This document shows, in pieces, positions 14,639 through 22,549 of a DNA stretch of 64,000 nt. Below the pieces are notes generated by a model. That model was not told the DNA's origin, did no database searches, and saw only the letters and a program-made list of their open reading frames with translations. Origin of the DNA: Streptomyces sp. NBC_00691 (GTDB taxonomy: Bacteria > Actinomycetota > Actinomycetes > Streptomycetales > Streptomycetaceae); the NCBI RefSeq assembly GCF_036226665.1, contig NZ_CP109007.1:6510001-6574000 (forward strand), read 5' to 3'. Position numbers and translations under genes: made by a program. Each line of letters starts with the position of its first letter. Position 1 is the stretch's first letter.

Positions 14639-16393
14639 CTACTCCTCCGTCGGGCCGAGGTCCGGCGTCGCGCGGAAGGTGACCGTACGCGCCCGGTGGC
14701 CCGCGTGGAGTTCGAGGACGACGAGCTCGTTCCTGCCGGAGCGCAGCACCGGAGCGGGGACGTACAGGGAGCGCTGCGGCCCCCGCGACCAGTAACGGCC
14801 CAGCGGGAAGCCGTTGACCCAGGCGTTGCCCTTGGTCCAGCCGTCCAGATGGAGGAAGGTGTCGGCGGTCTCGCCCAGGTCGAAGAAGGCCCGGTGGAAG
14901 GCCGGCCCGACGGGAGTCGCCGCGGTGGGGGCGAAGGGGATGCCGGCCGGGTCGGTCAAGGGGAGGGGCCGGCTGGTCCAGCCGACGAGTTCGGTCCCGT
15001 CCAGGAGGACCTTCCCGAGCAGGCCCTTGCGGTCGTGGATGCCCTGTCCGTAGTTCACCCGCCCCTGGTTCTCGACGAGGACCGTCAGGACACTCCCCGC
15101 TCCGGGAACGGTGAACGCCAGCGCGTGCTCGTGCTGTTCGCGCTCCAGTACGCCCACGGGCTGCCCGTCGACGAACACCTGGGCGCGGTCGCGGACCTGC
15201 TCGATCTCCAGGAGTGCCGGTCCCCTGACGGGCAGCGTCGTCTCGTAGAGGACGAAGCCGAAGTCCTGCTCCAGCTCCTCCATCGTGAGCGGCCTGCGTG
15301 ATTCCACGGCCGACGGCGAGAGTGCGGCCGCGTGCGCCAGCAGCTCGGCGCTCTCCGTCAACGCGAGCGCGGGCAGCGCGAGTTTGCGGCCCGGGGTGGG
15401 GACGGGCTCGCTCGGCACGGGGGCGTACTTGGCGAGGACGTCACGGAAGGCCGTGAACTTCGCCGTCGGGTCGCCGGCCTCGTCGAGGGGGGAGTCGTAG
15501 TCGTAGGACGTGACGGTGGGGCGGTAGGTCCCCTTGTCGTTGGCGCCGTTGGTGAAACCGAAGTTGGTGCCGCCGTGGAACATGTAGAAGTTGACCGACG
15601 CGCCGGTGGCGAGGAGCTCGTCCAGCTCCCGGGCCGCCGTGTCCGGGTCCCTCACCACATGGTGCGCGCCCCAGCGGTCGAACCAGCCGATCCAGAACTC
15701 CGAGGTCATCAGCGGTCCTTCGGGACGCCGCGCGCGCAGGGCGGCCAGCTGGTGGGCCGAGCCGCTGCCGAAGTTGGCTGTGGCGAGGACCCCCGCCAGT
15801 GCGCCGCGCTCCAGGTCCACCGGCTGGTCGCAGGTGAAGAGGGGCACGTCGACCCCGCAGCGCCGCAGGGAGTCGGCCAGGTGCTCCAGATAGGCGATGT
15901 CGTCGCCGTACGCCCCGTACTCGTTCTCCACCTGGACGGCGAGGATCGGGCCGCCCTGCGAGGCGAGGTGCGGCCGAAGGGGTGTCAGCAGCCGGGTGAG
16001 GTAGTCGTCGACGGCCGCGAGGAACCGCGGGTCGCGGGAGCGCAGCCGCATGTCCGGTTCGGCGAGCAGCCAGGACGGAAGCCCGCCCCCCTCCCACTCC
16101 GCGCAGATGTACGGGCCGGGCCTGAGCAGGACGTGCAGCCCCTCGGCGGCGGCGAGTTCGACGAAGCGCGGCAGGTCCAGGCCGCCGTCGAGGCGGAAGG
16201 TGCCGGGTCGTGGCTGGTGGAGGTTCCACGGGACGTAGGTCTCGACGGTGTTGAGGCCCATGAGCCGTGCCTTGCGCAGGCGGTCGGCCCACTGCCCGGG
16301 GTGGACCCGGAAGTAGTGCAGTCCGCCGGACAGGAGCCGGAAGGGCCGGCCGTCGAGCAGGAAACCGGCCTGGTCTGTCTGGAGAACGGGCAT
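14639..16393 (-). CDS. GH35 beta-galactosidase
   Basis: A 584-residue glycoside hydrolase family 35 enzyme that removes terminal beta-galactose from oligosaccharides. The (beta/alpha)8 domain begins almost at once (FLLDGRPFRLLSGGLHYFRV) and contains the acid/base Glu in VQVENEYG (about E158) and the nucleophile Glu in LMTSEFWIGWFD (about E232). Beta-sandwich domains follow from about 370. No signal peptide is visible, so it acts in the cytoplasm on imported sugars. The start has AGGAG about 10 nt upstream. A perfect 26-bp palindrome with the same core as the LacI operator at the importer genes lies 35 bp before the ATG, placing the gene in one regulon with the importer. Confidence 0.93.
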   Translation of the reverse strand: MPVLQTDQAGFLLDGRPFRLLSGGLHYFRVHPGQWADRLRKARLMGLNTVETYVPWNLHQPRPGTFRLDGGLDLPRFVELAAAEGLHVLLRPGPYICAEWEGGGLPSWLLAEPDMRLRSRDPRFLAAVDDYLTRLLTPLRPHLASQGGPILAVQVENEYGAYGDDIAYLEHLADSLRRCGVDVPLFTCDQPVDLERGALAGVLATANFGSGSAHQLAALRARRPEGPLMTSEFWIGWFDRWGAHHVVRDPDTAARELDELLATGASVNFYMFHGGTNFGFTNGANDKGTYRPTVTSYDYDSPLDEAGDPTAKFTAFRDVLAKYAPVPSEPVPTPGRKLALPALALTESAELLAHAAALSPSAVESRRPLTMEELEQDFGFVLYETTLPVRGPALLEIEQVRDRAQVFVDGQPVGVLEREQHEHALAFTVPGAGSVLTVLVENQGRVNYGQGIHDRKGLLGKVLLDGTELVGWTSRPLPLTDPAGIPFAPTAATPVGPAFHRAFFDLGETADTFLHLDGWTKGNAWVNGFPLGRYWSRGPQRSLYVPAPVLRSGRNELVVLELHAGHRARTVTFRATPDLGPTEE

Positions 16394-16427
16394 GGGGTGG
16401 CGGCTCCTGTGCTCGGGAATTCTGCTA

Positions 16428-16453
16428 TGCGCATGTTTACGTAAACATGCGCA
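16428..16453. promoter_or_regulatory. Perfect 26-bp LacI-type operator before GH35 gene
   Basis: A perfect palindrome centred between 16440 and 16441 with core ATGTTTACGTAAACAT and TGCGC extensions on each side. It differs from the operator between the importer and lacI genes at one core position. A repressor bound here would cover the promoter of the beta-galactosidase gene. Confidence 0.85.
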
Positions 16454-16500
16454 GAGGGCAAGCCCTTGTGGAGGACCGGCGTTCCCGGGGCGATCCGGGC

Positions 16501-16570
16501 CGGGTCGGGTCAGGCCGGGTCAGGCCGGGGTCAGGCCGGGTCAGGCCGGGTCGGGCCGGGGTCAGGCCGG
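16501..16570. repeat. 10-11 bp G-rich tandem repeats
   Basis: About seven head-to-tail copies of CGGGTCAGGC or CGGGGTCAGGC, starting directly after the stop codon of the gene on the minus strand. Confidence 0.8.
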
Positions 16571-17083
16571 TGTCGCCGCCGGTGCCGCTGTCGGCGGCGG
16601 GACCGGGCAGGCCCCGATCCAGATCCCGGTCACGGCGCTGACATACCGGGCGCCGCACCGGTCCGAGGGGACGACGAGCTGGGTGCCGGCCGCGTCGAGG
16701 TCCGTGTCGTCCATGCGGGTCGCGAGGAGGACGGGGGCGTCACCGAAGTCGGCGTCGATCTCCGCCCACGACAGCACCGCGTGATGGCCGTCGCCGCCGC
16801 TCACGGCGAGCAGGAACCGCGAGCGCTCCTTGCGCCGGACGGGGTCGAAGTCCGGCCGGACAAGGCGGAGCACCTCCCGGAGCAGCGGCCCCTCGAAGGT
16901 GTGGTGCTGGGGTCCGGCGGTGGCGCAGTCGAAGACGACCTCGGCGCGGTGCTGTTCCCAGCCCGTCCGGAGATCGGCGACGGTCAGCCGCGCCGGCTCG
17001 GCCACCTCCCCCCACAGCGTGAACGCGGCGGACATGCCCGCGGGAGCGCCGTGAGCGGCGGGCGGAGCGCTGGGTCGACTCAT
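16562..17083 (-). CDS. Small molybdopterin-binding (sulfite oxidase-fold) protein
   Basis: A 173-residue protein resembling a stand-alone sulfite-oxidase-type Mo-cofactor domain. It shows FTLWGEVAEPARLTVADL, then VVFDCATAGPQHHTFEGPLLREVL and SWAEIDADFGDAPVLLATRMDD. The Cys in FDCATAG is near the position of the Mo-ligating Cys of the family, but the protein is far shorter than sulfite oxidase or YedY and has no haem or dimerisation domain. There is no export signal. The ATG has GAAGGGGA 6 nt upstream. The substrate is unknown; it may bind the cofactor without catalysing a reaction. Confidence 0.6.
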   Translation of the reverse strand: MSRPSAPPAAHGAPAGMSAAFTLWGEVAEPARLTVADLRTGWEQHRAEVVFDCATAGPQHHTFEGPLLREVLRLVRPDFDPVRRKERSRFLLAVSGGDGHHAVLSWAEIDADFGDAPVLLATRMDDTDLDAAGTQLVVPSDRCGARYVSAVTGIWIGACPVPPPTAAPAATPA

Positions 17084-17260
17084 CGGGATCCCCTTCGGAC
17101 GGCCGGTACGGGCGACTGCGCCCAGTGATACCCGACCGCCGGAGCGAGGAACCGTGCATGCCAGGTGGATCCCACGATCCGGCCAGCGATTGTGAGGTTT
17201 CTACGGGTTTTCCGTTCTCATCATCCGGTCCAACGTCCCAAGCCCGGCCGATGGCCCGGG

Positions 17261-17337
17261 CGAGGCCGTCTCCCGCCGTTCCCGAGCGACGGCGTCTCCC
17301 GGCGTCCCGGGCGATCGCGCCTCCCGCCGTTCCCGAC
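17261..17337. repeat. Three imperfect 25-26 bp tandem repeats
   Basis: Units at 17261-17286, 17287-17311 and 17312-17337, each a variant of CGAGGCCGTCTCCCGCCGTT plus TCCCGA. They end exactly at the ATG of the decayed regulator tail. Confidence 0.65.
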
Positions 17338-17454
17338 ATGCTGCGGGACGCCGGTCTCGTTACGCTGCGCAAGGAGGGGGCGCAGGGGCCCCACCGGGTC
17401 CCGTCACCCCCGGCCCGGCTCGTCGAAGAGGCCGAACGAAGCGAGAAGTCCTGA
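17338..17454 (+). pseudogene. Decayed C-terminal half of an ArsR regulator
   Basis: An open frame encoding MLRDAGLVTLRKEGAQGP and about 20 further residues. This matches the end of the ArsR recognition helix and wing (HLKxLRxAGLVxxRxEG), without the preceding HTH. The frame ends in ATGA overlapping the start of the SRPBCC gene, the usual arrangement of ArsR-SRPBCC operons. The lost front has been replaced by short tandem repeats. Whether the fragment is translated is unknown. Confidence 0.5.
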
Positions 17455-17948
17455 TGACGACCCCCCCGACGCCCATGGACACGGTCACCCTGGAACGGCG
17501 CGTCTCCGCGCCCCCCGAGGCCGTCTTCGGCTTCCTCGACGACCGGGAGACGTGGCTGTCGTGGATGGGCGCCGACGGCACCTTCTGCTTCGAGCCCGGC
17601 GGCTCCTACCGCACCCGGGTCAGCGGGGAGAACATCGCCGCCGGCCGCTTCATCACCGTCGCCCCGCACCGGCGGATCGTCTTCAGCTGGGGATGGGAGT
17701 CCGGGCCCCTGCGCGTCCCGCCGGGCTCCAGCACGATCGAGATCACCCTCGCCCCCACCCCCGACGGCACCACCCTCCGCCTGATCCACAGCGGCCTGCC
17801 CTCCTCGGACGCCTGTGAGGCCCACGCGGAGTACTGGCAGCACTACGTGGACCGGCTCGCGACCCGCGCCGAGGGCGGCGACCCCGGCCCGGACACCTGG
17901 CTGCGGGACGGACCGGAGAGCGAGTGGAGCAACCCTTCGGAGGGCTGA
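17454..17948 (+). CDS. SRPBCC (AHSA1-like) domain protein
   Basis: A 164-residue helix-grip protein of the START/Bet v1 superfamily, AHSA1 branch. It starts TVTLERRVSAPPEAVFGFLDD, continues with FEPGGSYRTRVSGEN and ITVAPHRRIVFSWGWES, and closes with GTTLRLIHSGLP and the long C-terminal helix (HAEYWQHYVDRLATRAE). Such proteins bind hydrophobic ligands and are often encoded directly after an ArsR repressor. Here the ArsR partner is reduced to a remnant that still overlaps the start codon by four bases. The ligand is unknown. Confidence 0.85.
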   Translation: MTTPPTPMDTVTLERRVSAPPEAVFGFLDDRETWLSWMGADGTFCFEPGGSYRTRVSGENIAAGRFITVAPHRRIVFSWGWESGPLRVPPGSSTIEITLAPTPDGTTLRLIHSGLPSSDACEAHAEYWQHYVDRLATRAEGGDPGPDTWLRDGPESEWSNPSEG

Positions 17949-18000
17949 GCGCCGGACGCGGGCGCACGGGCTTCGCCGCCGGCGGGGGGCGGGCCGGACG

Positions 18001-18420
18001 TCAGGCGCCCACCGGTACCGGCGCGCGGTCCGGGGCCGCGGTGCCGCGTTCGCGGACGAGACCGAGGCCGAGACGGAGGTACGCGGCGAGGTCCGCGCGC
18101 GGCGCCTTGCGGACGAGCTGGCGGATCGCCTGCATGGCCTCCCAGGCGGAGGTGTGCGCAAGGGAACCGCCCCAGGTCTCCCCGAGACCGTCCGAGAGGT
18201 ACGCGCTGAACCCGAGCTGCAGGGCTCCCGCCCGGCGCCGCTCCTCCTCGTGCGCGTCAAGCGCCCGTACGAAGAATCGTTCCGCCTCCACGGGGGGAAG
18301 CGCGGAACGGATGATGCGCAGGTACGGCGCGACAAGGGACGCGACCTCCGGGCACTCCCCACCGGGAACGACCTGGTCGTGGACGACGGGAGCGGCGGCG
18401 TGCGGGCGTGTCTGAGTCAT
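18001..18420 (-). CDS. Hypothetical protein, 139 residues
   Basis: Not recognised. The sequence is mainly helical (YLRIIRSALPPVEAERFFVRALDAHEEERRRAGALQLGF, then TSAWEAMQAIRQLVRKAPRADLAAYLRLGLGLVRER) with no signal peptide, membrane segment or catalytic motif. Codon use is normal for the neighbourhood. The region upstream on the minus strand has TATCGAT about 7 nt before the ATG and a weak AGG, so the start may be leaderless or poorly served. A large palindrome separates it from the HelR gene upstream. Confidence 0.65.
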   Translation of the reverse strand: MTQTRPHAAAPVVHDQVVPGGECPEVASLVAPYLRIIRSALPPVEAERFFVRALDAHEEERRRAGALQLGFSAYLSDGLGETWGGSLAHTSAWEAMQAIRQLVRKAPRADLAAYLRLGLGLVRERGTAAPDRAPVPVGA

Positions 18421-18504
18421 GCACCTATCGATACGTCATCTCATCCCAGGAACGTCCGTGGCGCGCCCACGCGCGACGCCGGTTCGCCCCACGGAGGCAG
18501 GGGA

Positions 18505-18542
18505 GGCCCGGCCCGGCACCTGATCAGGTGCCGGGCCGGGCC
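18505..18542. terminator. 38-bp perfect palindrome, terminator of the HelR gene
   Basis: Perfectly self-complementary over 38 bp with centre CACCTGATCAGGTG and GGCCCGG-type arms. It lies 24 bp after the HelR stop codon and upstream of the next minus-strand gene. Confidence 0.8.
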
Positions 18543-18565
18543 CCCGGACGCGCTCCCGCCCGCCG

Positions 18566-20770
18566 TCAGGCGCTGGTCAGGACGACGAGCTGCCGGGTCG
18601 CACGGGTCATCGCCACATAGCGGTCGACCGCTCCCTCGATGCCGACGCCGTACCTCTCCGGGTCCACGAGGACGACCAGGTCGAACTCGAGGCCCTTCGA
18701 CAGGCTCGGCGTGAGCGACTGTACGCGGGACCGCGGCCGGAACCGGGGATCGCCGATGACACACGCGGTCCCGTCCGCGTGGGCGTCGAGCCACTCGTCG
18801 AGGACCGCGTCCAGGTCCGTCACCGAGCCGTGGACGACGGGGACACCGCTGCTGCGGACCGACGTCGGCACGTTCGCGTCCGGCAGCGCGGCCCGGATCG
18901 CCGGCTCGGCCTCCGCCATGACCTCCGCCGGCGTCCGGTAGTTGATGCTCAGCGACGCCACGGTGATCCGGTCGAGCCCGACCCGCTCGAGCCGTTCCTG
19001 CCACGACTCCGTGAAGCCGTTCCGCGCCTGGGCGCGGTCACCGACGATCGTGAAGCTGCGGGACGGGCAGCGGAGCAGCAGCATCTGCCATTCGGCGTCC
19101 GTCAGTTCCTGCGCCTCGTCCACCACGATGTGCGCGAACGGACCGGCCAGCAGGTCGGGCTCGACGCCGGGCAGCGCGGCCTCGTCGACCAGGCTGTCCT
19201 TGAGGTCCTGCCCGCGCAGCATCGTCACCGCGCCCTCGCCGTCGACATCGGCGGCGAGGACGTCGGCGATGACATCGGCCATCCGCGCCCGTTCGGCGGC
19301 GGCGGTCGCCTGCTGCCGGCGCTTGCGCCGGGCCGCCTCCGGGTCGCCGAGCCGCTGCCGCGCCGCGTCCAGGAGCGGCAGGTCGGACACCGTCCAGGCC
19401 TGCGCGTCCTCCCGCTGGAGCGCACGGACCTCCTCGCGGTCGAGCCACGGGGCGCACTTCCGCAGGTACGCGGGGACCGACCACAGGTCGCCGACGAGGT
19501 CGGTCGCCTCCAGCAGCGGCCACGCGCCGTGCACGGCCCCCGCCACCTCCTCGTCCTGGCGCAGCGCCCGGCGGAACTCGCCCTCCGGGACCTCGTCACC
19601 GAGCTTGCCCAGGAGGATCGAGCCCAGCTCCTCCCAGATCTGCTCGCGCGCCTCGTTGTGCGGCGTACCCGTCTCCGGCGCCTCGAACGCCTCGGCCCAG
19701 TCGCCGGCGGTCAGCCGCACGTCGGCCCAGTCGGTCGAGACCGTCATTCCGTGGGTGGGCGGCTCCTCGTAGAAGCGGACGGCCGCCTCGATCGCCCGCA
19801 CCATGCCGGCGGACGACTTCAGCCGCGCCACCTCGGGGTCGCGTTCGGCCGCCGCCTCGGCGCCCTCGGCGACCAGGTCCCGCACGGTGCACGTCTGCAC
19901 GCCCTCCTCGCCGAGGCTGGGGAGGACGTCGGCGACGTACGCCAGGTACGGCTGGTGCGGGCCGACGAACAGGACGCCGCCGCGACGGTGCCCGAGGCGC
20001 GGGTCCGCGTACAACAGGTGCGCGGAGCGGTGCAGCGCGACGACGGTCTTTCCCGTACCCGGTCCGCCGTCGACGACGAGGGTGCCGCGGGAGCCCGCCC
20101 GGATGATGGCGTCCTGGTCCGCCTGGAGGGTGGCGAGCACGTCACGCATCCGGGGCGAACGGCTGCCGCCCAGGCTGGCGATGAAAGCGGACTGGTCGTC
20201 GAGCGCCGCGTGCTCCTCCAGGCTGTCGGCGGTGAACACCTCGTCCCAGTAGTCGTTGATCCGGCCGCCGCTCCAGCGGTACCTGCGGCGGCTCGACAGC
20301 CCCATCGGGTGGGCGTGGGTCGCGGCGAAGAACGGCTCGGCCGCGGGCGAGCGCCAGTCGACGAGAAGGCGGCGGCCGGTGCTGTCGGTGAGGCCGAGCC
20401 GCCCGATGTACACGGGCTCCCCGCCGTCGCCGCCATCCACCCCCTCCCTGCCTTCCGCGCCTTCCCCGGCGACGACCCGCCCGAGGCACAGGTCCAGGCC
20501 GAAGCGGCGCAGGGTGCGCAGGCGCCCGGTCAGCCGGTGGATCTCCGCGTCACGGTCCATCGCCTCCCGGCCGGCACCGCCGGGGGCCTTGCGCGTGGCG
20601 TCGAGCCGGTCGGACAGTTCGGCGATCGTCTCTTCGAGGCTCTTCGCGATGGCCGCGAAGTGCCGCTCGTCACCGGCGATCAGAGCCGGATCGGCCTTGG
20701 GGGAGAGGCGGTCGGGAAGGTCGAAGGCACTGGTGCCGCGCGACTGGTCCACCGACGAAAGCACACGCAC
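18566..20770 (-). CDS. helR: HelR-type RNA polymerase recycling ATPase (rifamycin resistance)
   Basis: A 734-residue superfamily 1 motor of the HelD/HelR group, which dislodges stalled RNA polymerase and, for HelR, removes bound rifamycin. An N-terminal helical hairpin (about 35-95) would enter the RNA polymerase secondary channel. LLVDWRSPAAEPFF near 136-148 is a HelD-group signature, Walker A is GGPGTGKT (about 235-242), Walker B-like is HIVVDEAQEL, then GDRAQA, a NYRTPAEVM motif and MTRATRQLVVL at the end. An acidic Gly-rich insert follows residue 100. The first GTG at 20770 was taken; a second GTG two codons later is equally possible, and neither has a strong ribosome site. A perfect RAE lies about 60 bp upstream, implying induction by rifamycins. 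Confidence 0.85.
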   Translation of the reverse strand: MRVLSSVDQSRGTSAFDLPDRLSPKADPALIAGDERHFAAIAKSLEETIAELSDRLDATRKAPGGAGREAMDRDAEIHRLTGRLRTLRRFGLDLCLGRVVAGEGAEGREGVDGGDGGEPVYIGRLGLTDSTGRRLLVDWRSPAAEPFFAATHAHPMGLSSRRRYRWSGGRINDYWDEVFTADSLEEHAALDDQSAFIASLGGSRSPRMRDVLATLQADQDAIIRAGSRGTLVVDGGPGTGKTVVALHRSAHLLYADPRLGHRRGGVLFVGPHQPYLAYVADVLPSLGEEGVQTCTVRDLVAEGAEAAAERDPEVARLKSSAGMVRAIEAAVRFYEEPPTHGMTVSTDWADVRLTAGDWAEAFEAPETGTPHNEAREQIWEELGSILLGKLGDEVPEGEFRRALRQDEEVAGAVHGAWPLLEATDLVGDLWSVPAYLRKCAPWLDREEVRALQREDAQAWTVSDLPLLDAARQRLGDPEAARRKRRQQATAAAERARMADVIADVLAADVDGEGAVTMLRGQDLKDSLVDEAALPGVEPDLLAGPFAHIVVDEAQELTDAEWQMLLLRCPSRSFTIVGDRAQARNGFTESWQERLERVGLDRITVASLSINYRTPAEVMAEAEPAIRAALPDANVPTSVRSSGVPVVHGSVTDLDAVLDEWLDAHADGTACVIGDPRFRPRSRVQSLTPSLSKGLEFDLVVLVDPERYGVGIEGAVDRYVAMTRATRQLVVLTSA

Positions 20771-20829
20771 GAGGTGAATCTCATTTCTGCAGGTCCGAGG
20801 CTGAGGAGTGCGATTCTGAGGTACACCCG

Positions 20830-20848
20830 GGGCCTTGCCGCAAGCCCC
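20830..20848 (-). promoter_or_regulatory. Rifamycin-associated element (RAE)
   Basis: On the minus strand the sequence is GGGGCTTGCGGCAAGGCCC, the 19-bp imperfect inverted repeat known upstream of rifamycin-inactivating and helR genes in actinomycetes. It sits about 60 bp before the helR start in the expected orientation. Confidence 0.85.
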
Positions 20849-21119
20849 CCTGTGCGCTATAAGTTGTAAGTGGCGAGAGGTGAGTGCACCTTCTCGCCCT
20901 TTCCTTCGGGTGCGGTCGGTACGGCGCCGGTGCTGCGATGGCGGCATCGCCGAGACCATGTCCCGCACAGGCGCACCCACCCCCACACGCCCGACCGCCC
21001 CGGTGTCCCACACCGACGCGGCGACGCGTCACGCTCCTGCCCCTCGTGCCCGTGAACCGCGCGCCGCCCGCTTCCAGCGGATCATGACCGCGAGGGGTCC
21101 GGGCGGCGCTGCCGGCGTA
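20849..21119. other. Gap upstream of helR without a recognisable gene
   Basis: Holds the upstream part of the helR promoter region, including an AT-rich GCTATAAGTTGTAAG stretch at 20856-20870. No coding sequence, repeat or RNA gene could be supported in the rest. Confidence 0.5.
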
Positions 21120-22352
21120 CTACGCGTCTCTCCCGCGGAGTCCCTGACGCGGGGAGATGCCACCGGCGTAGACGTTGTCCGGCGTGATGACCGACGTGAT
21201 CGCCCGGGCGAGCAGGGTGGACGGCTCCTGGCCCCCCACCTGGGAGTCGGTGTTGAGCATGAGGACCATGGTGGCCTTCTGCGAGGGCAGGTAGACCGTC
21301 ACGGTCTCGTAGCCGGGGATGGAGCCGTTGTGCCCGATCCAGCCGTCGGCGTCGAAGATCCCGAGGCCGTAACTCGTGCCGGGGAAGCCGGTCGGCAGCG
21401 TCTTGAGGCGCTGCGCCTGCGTCGCGGGGCTGAGCAGCTCGCCGGTGGCCAGGACCCTGGCCCAGCGGCGCAGGTCGTGCAGGTCCGAGATCATCGCACC
21501 GGCCGCCCAGGCCCAGCTGGGGTTCCAGTCGGTCGAGTCGGCGGTCGCGCCGCTCAGCGTCTGGTCGGTGTAGCCGTGGGCGTGCGGCTCGGGGAACTCG
21601 GCGCCCTCGGGGAAGAGCGTGTTCCGCAGCCTGGCCGGGCGGAGCACCCGTCGATCGATGACGTCCTCCAGCCGCTGACCGGTGACCTTCTCGATCACCA
21701 GGCCGAGGAGGACGAGGTTGGTGTTGGAGTACTGGAACTGCGTGCCGGGCTCGAAGGTGTTCTTGTGCCGGAAGCCGTACGCGAGCGATTCCCGCGGGGT
21801 GAACGTGCGCTGCGGGTCGCTCAGCAGATCGTGGACGAAGCCCGCGTCGGCGGTGTACGGGAAGAGGCCGCTGCGCATCCCGGCGAGCTGCCGCAAGGTG
21901 ATCCGGCGGCCGTTCGGGACACCGTGGACGTACCTGGAGATCGGGTCGTCGAGTCGCACCCGGCCCTCGTCGACGAGCTGGAGCAGCGCGGTGACCGTGA
22001 AGGTCTTGGTCTCGCTGCCGATCCGGACGAAGGTGTTGGTGAACATCGGCTCGCCGGTGACCTTGTCGGCGACCCCGGTGGCCTTGACGTAGCTCCCCTT
22101 GCCGGGCATCCAGATCCCGACGACGACACCGGGGATGCCGGCCTGCTCGCGGACGTCCTCGATCGTCCTGTCGAGCCGCGCGGTCAGCTCGTGCCCGAAC
22201 TCCCCGGGCGGGCAGTCCTCGTCACCGTGCCGCCCGACGACGTCGGCGGCGGCGGCGTGGACGGGCGTGGCGGGCGTCGCCGTCATCGGCGCGAGCACGG
22301 AGGCCACGAGGACCGTCGCGGCGAACAATCGGCGATAGGGGGTACGTCGCAT
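21120..22352 (-). CDS. Secreted serine hydrolase, class C beta-lactamase/DD-peptidase fold
   Basis: A 410-residue exported enzyme. A signal peptide (MRRTPYRRLFAATVLVASVL, cleavage near AHAAAA) leads into a beta-lactamase-related domain. The nucleophile motif SxxK is SETK in RIGSETKTFTVTALLQ, the YxN motif is YSNTN and the third motif is HNG in GWIGHNGSIPGY. This set is typical of D-alanyl-D-alanine carboxypeptidases, esterases and related hydrolases; true beta-lactamase activity cannot be decided from sequence. The start has GGAAGAGG about 8 nt upstream. It is divergent from the next gene. Confidence 0.88.
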   Translation of the reverse strand: MRRTPYRRLFAATVLVASVLAPMTATPATPVHAAAADVVGRHGDEDCPPGEFGHELTARLDRTIEDVREQAGIPGVVVGIWMPGKGSYVKATGVADKVTGEPMFTNTFVRIGSETKTFTVTALLQLVDEGRVRLDDPISRYVHGVPNGRRITLRQLAGMRSGLFPYTADAGFVHDLLSDPQRTFTPRESLAYGFRHKNTFEPGTQFQYSNTNLVLLGLVIEKVTGQRLEDVIDRRVLRPARLRNTLFPEGAEFPEPHAHGYTDQTLSGATADSTDWNPSWAWAAGAMISDLHDLRRWARVLATGELLSPATQAQRLKTLPTGFPGTSYGLGIFDADGWIGHNGSIPGYETVTVYLPSQKATMVLMLNTDSQVGGQEPSTLLARAITSVITPDNVYAGGISPRQGLRGRDA

Positions 22353-22549
22353 GTCGGCAGACCTCTTCCAGGGGCACGGTCAGGGACGGCCACATCACCA
22401 CCGCCACCCCGCACGGCGGACGCCCGTCCGCCCCACCGCTCGCCGAGTCCACTCGTTCGGCGCCACCGGGATCACCGGGGCGGCCCTGGGCCCGTACTCT
22501 CGCGGGATTCCGCCCCGGTGACGGGCCCTCGCCTGGCACGCTTGCCGAC

